Shown: positions 63,340-64,000 of the stretch, one piece after another | Numbering within the stretch: the first letter of the stretch is position 1 | Layout of the letters: every line of letters begins with the position of its first letter | Assembly (NCBI RefSeq): GCF_033807575.1 | Contig: NC_084725.1 | Location: forward strand, 1,151,001-1,215,000 | Source of the DNA: Cydia pomonella | Taxonomy: Eukaryota; Arthropoda; Insecta; Lepidoptera; Tortricidae | Length of the DNA: 64,000 nucleotides | Direction of reading: 5' to 3' | Notes under the pieces: generated by a model | What the model was told of the DNA's origin: nothing | What the model saw: only the letters and a program-made list of their open reading frames with translations | Databases searched by the model: none | Program-made: the position numbers and the translations under genes

Positions 63340-64000
63340 GTATGTAGTGGTGAGGAGCTGCAGCCGCGCCACCTGCAGGCGCAGCTCGAGCGTGCGCAGG
63401 CCGCCGTGCGGGCGCTCACGGAACTACTCACGGAGCTGCGCGACCAGGTATGTAGTGGTGAGGAGCTGCAGCCGCGCCACCTGCAGGCGCAGCTCGAGCG
63501 TGCGCAGGCCGCCGTGCGGGCGCTCACGGAACTACTCACGGAGCTGCGCGACCAGGTATGTAGTGGTGAGGAGCTGCAGCCGCGCCACCTGCAGGCGCAG
63601 CTCGAGCGTGCGCAGGCCGCCGTGCGGGCGCTCACGGAACTACTCACGGAGCTGCGCGACCAGGTATGTAGTGGTGAGGAGCTGCAGCCGCGCCACCTGC
63701 AGGCGCAGCTCGAGCGTGCGCAGGCCGCCGTGCGGGCGCTCACGGAACTACTCACGGAGCTGCGCGACCAGGTATGTAGTGGTGAGGAGCTGCAGCCGCG
63801 CCACCTGCAGGCGCAGCTCGAGCGTGCGCAGGCCGCCGTGCGGGCGCTCACGGAACTACTCACGGAGCTGCGCGACCAGGTATGTAGTGGTGAGGAGCTG
63901 CAGCCGCGCCACCTGCAGGCGCAGCTCGAGCGTGCGCAGGCCGCCGTGCGGGCGCTCACGGAACTACTCACGGAGCTGCGCGACCAGGTATGTAGTGGTG
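63340..64000 (+). repeat. Itpr: Tandem copies of the 3' part of exon e37, at least 6 extra copies, 108-bp period
   Basis: Donors gtatgt recur at 63340, 63448, 63556, 63664, 63772, 63880 and 63988. Each unit joins 15 intron bases (gtatgtagtggtgag) to the exon from gagctg onwards. The unit is 36 codons and stays open in the e37 frame, adding VCSGEELQPRHLQ before the coiled-coil repeat. Copies have Gln-Pro-Arg-His for the exon's Glu-Leu-Arg-Asn. The array runs off the window end. Confidence 0.95.

Noticed and set aside
63153..63971. A 272-codon Ser/Ala/Arg-rich open frame on the minus strand
   Set aside because: It is the antisense shadow of the 108-bp e37 array.

Overview
The window is animal nuclear DNA, almost certainly from a moth or butterfly. 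GC-rich coding exons with GT..AG splice sites sit in AT-rich introns packed with repeats of the kind common in Lepidoptera: tRNA-derived SINEs, RTE- and Jockey-like LINE tails, many short inverted-repeat elements, a hAT-like element and a piggyBac-like gene.

One gene on the + strand fills the window. It is the C-terminal two thirds of an inositol 1,4,5-trisphosphate receptor (Itpr), the IP3-gated calcium-release channel of the endoplasmic reticulum. I assembled 37 exons (e1 to e37, 3018 to 63339). All intron phases join, giving 5184 nt or 1728 codons without a stop. They run from the central regulatory region through the RIH-associated domain (e22-e24), the six membrane segments (e29-e35), the pore filter GGGIGD (e34), the C2HC-type linker motif (e35/e36) and the start of the C-terminal helix (e37). 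The N-terminal IP3-binding part and the last exon(s) lie outside.

The most unusual feature is that eleven of the 37 exons are followed by tandem copies of themselves, usually of the exon 3' end plus the 5' splice site and a few intron bases. The largest arrays are 25 copies of a 144-bp unit at e21 (41388-44954), 12 copies of a 149-bp unit at e32, one exon plus 17 copies of a 116-bp unit at e33, at least 7 copies of a 108-bp unit at e37 (running off the end), and 4 copies of a 131-bp unit at e1. Smaller or decayed copies follow e2, e4, e8, e15, e22 and e23. These arrays create large false antisense ORFs.

Nested antisense in the e8-e9 intron is a two-exon piggyBac-derived gene (17377 down to 14727, 475 codons). 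It is open throughout but has lost residues the active transposases need, so it may be domesticated. The other introns hold a 1.4-kb hAT-like element with an exact 8-bp target duplication (1416-2814), nested fold-back elements (36319-37226), several SINE families and LINE fragments. Four repeat insertions end within about 35 bp of an Itpr 3' splice site. No RNA gene, CRISPR array or prokaryotic feature was seen.
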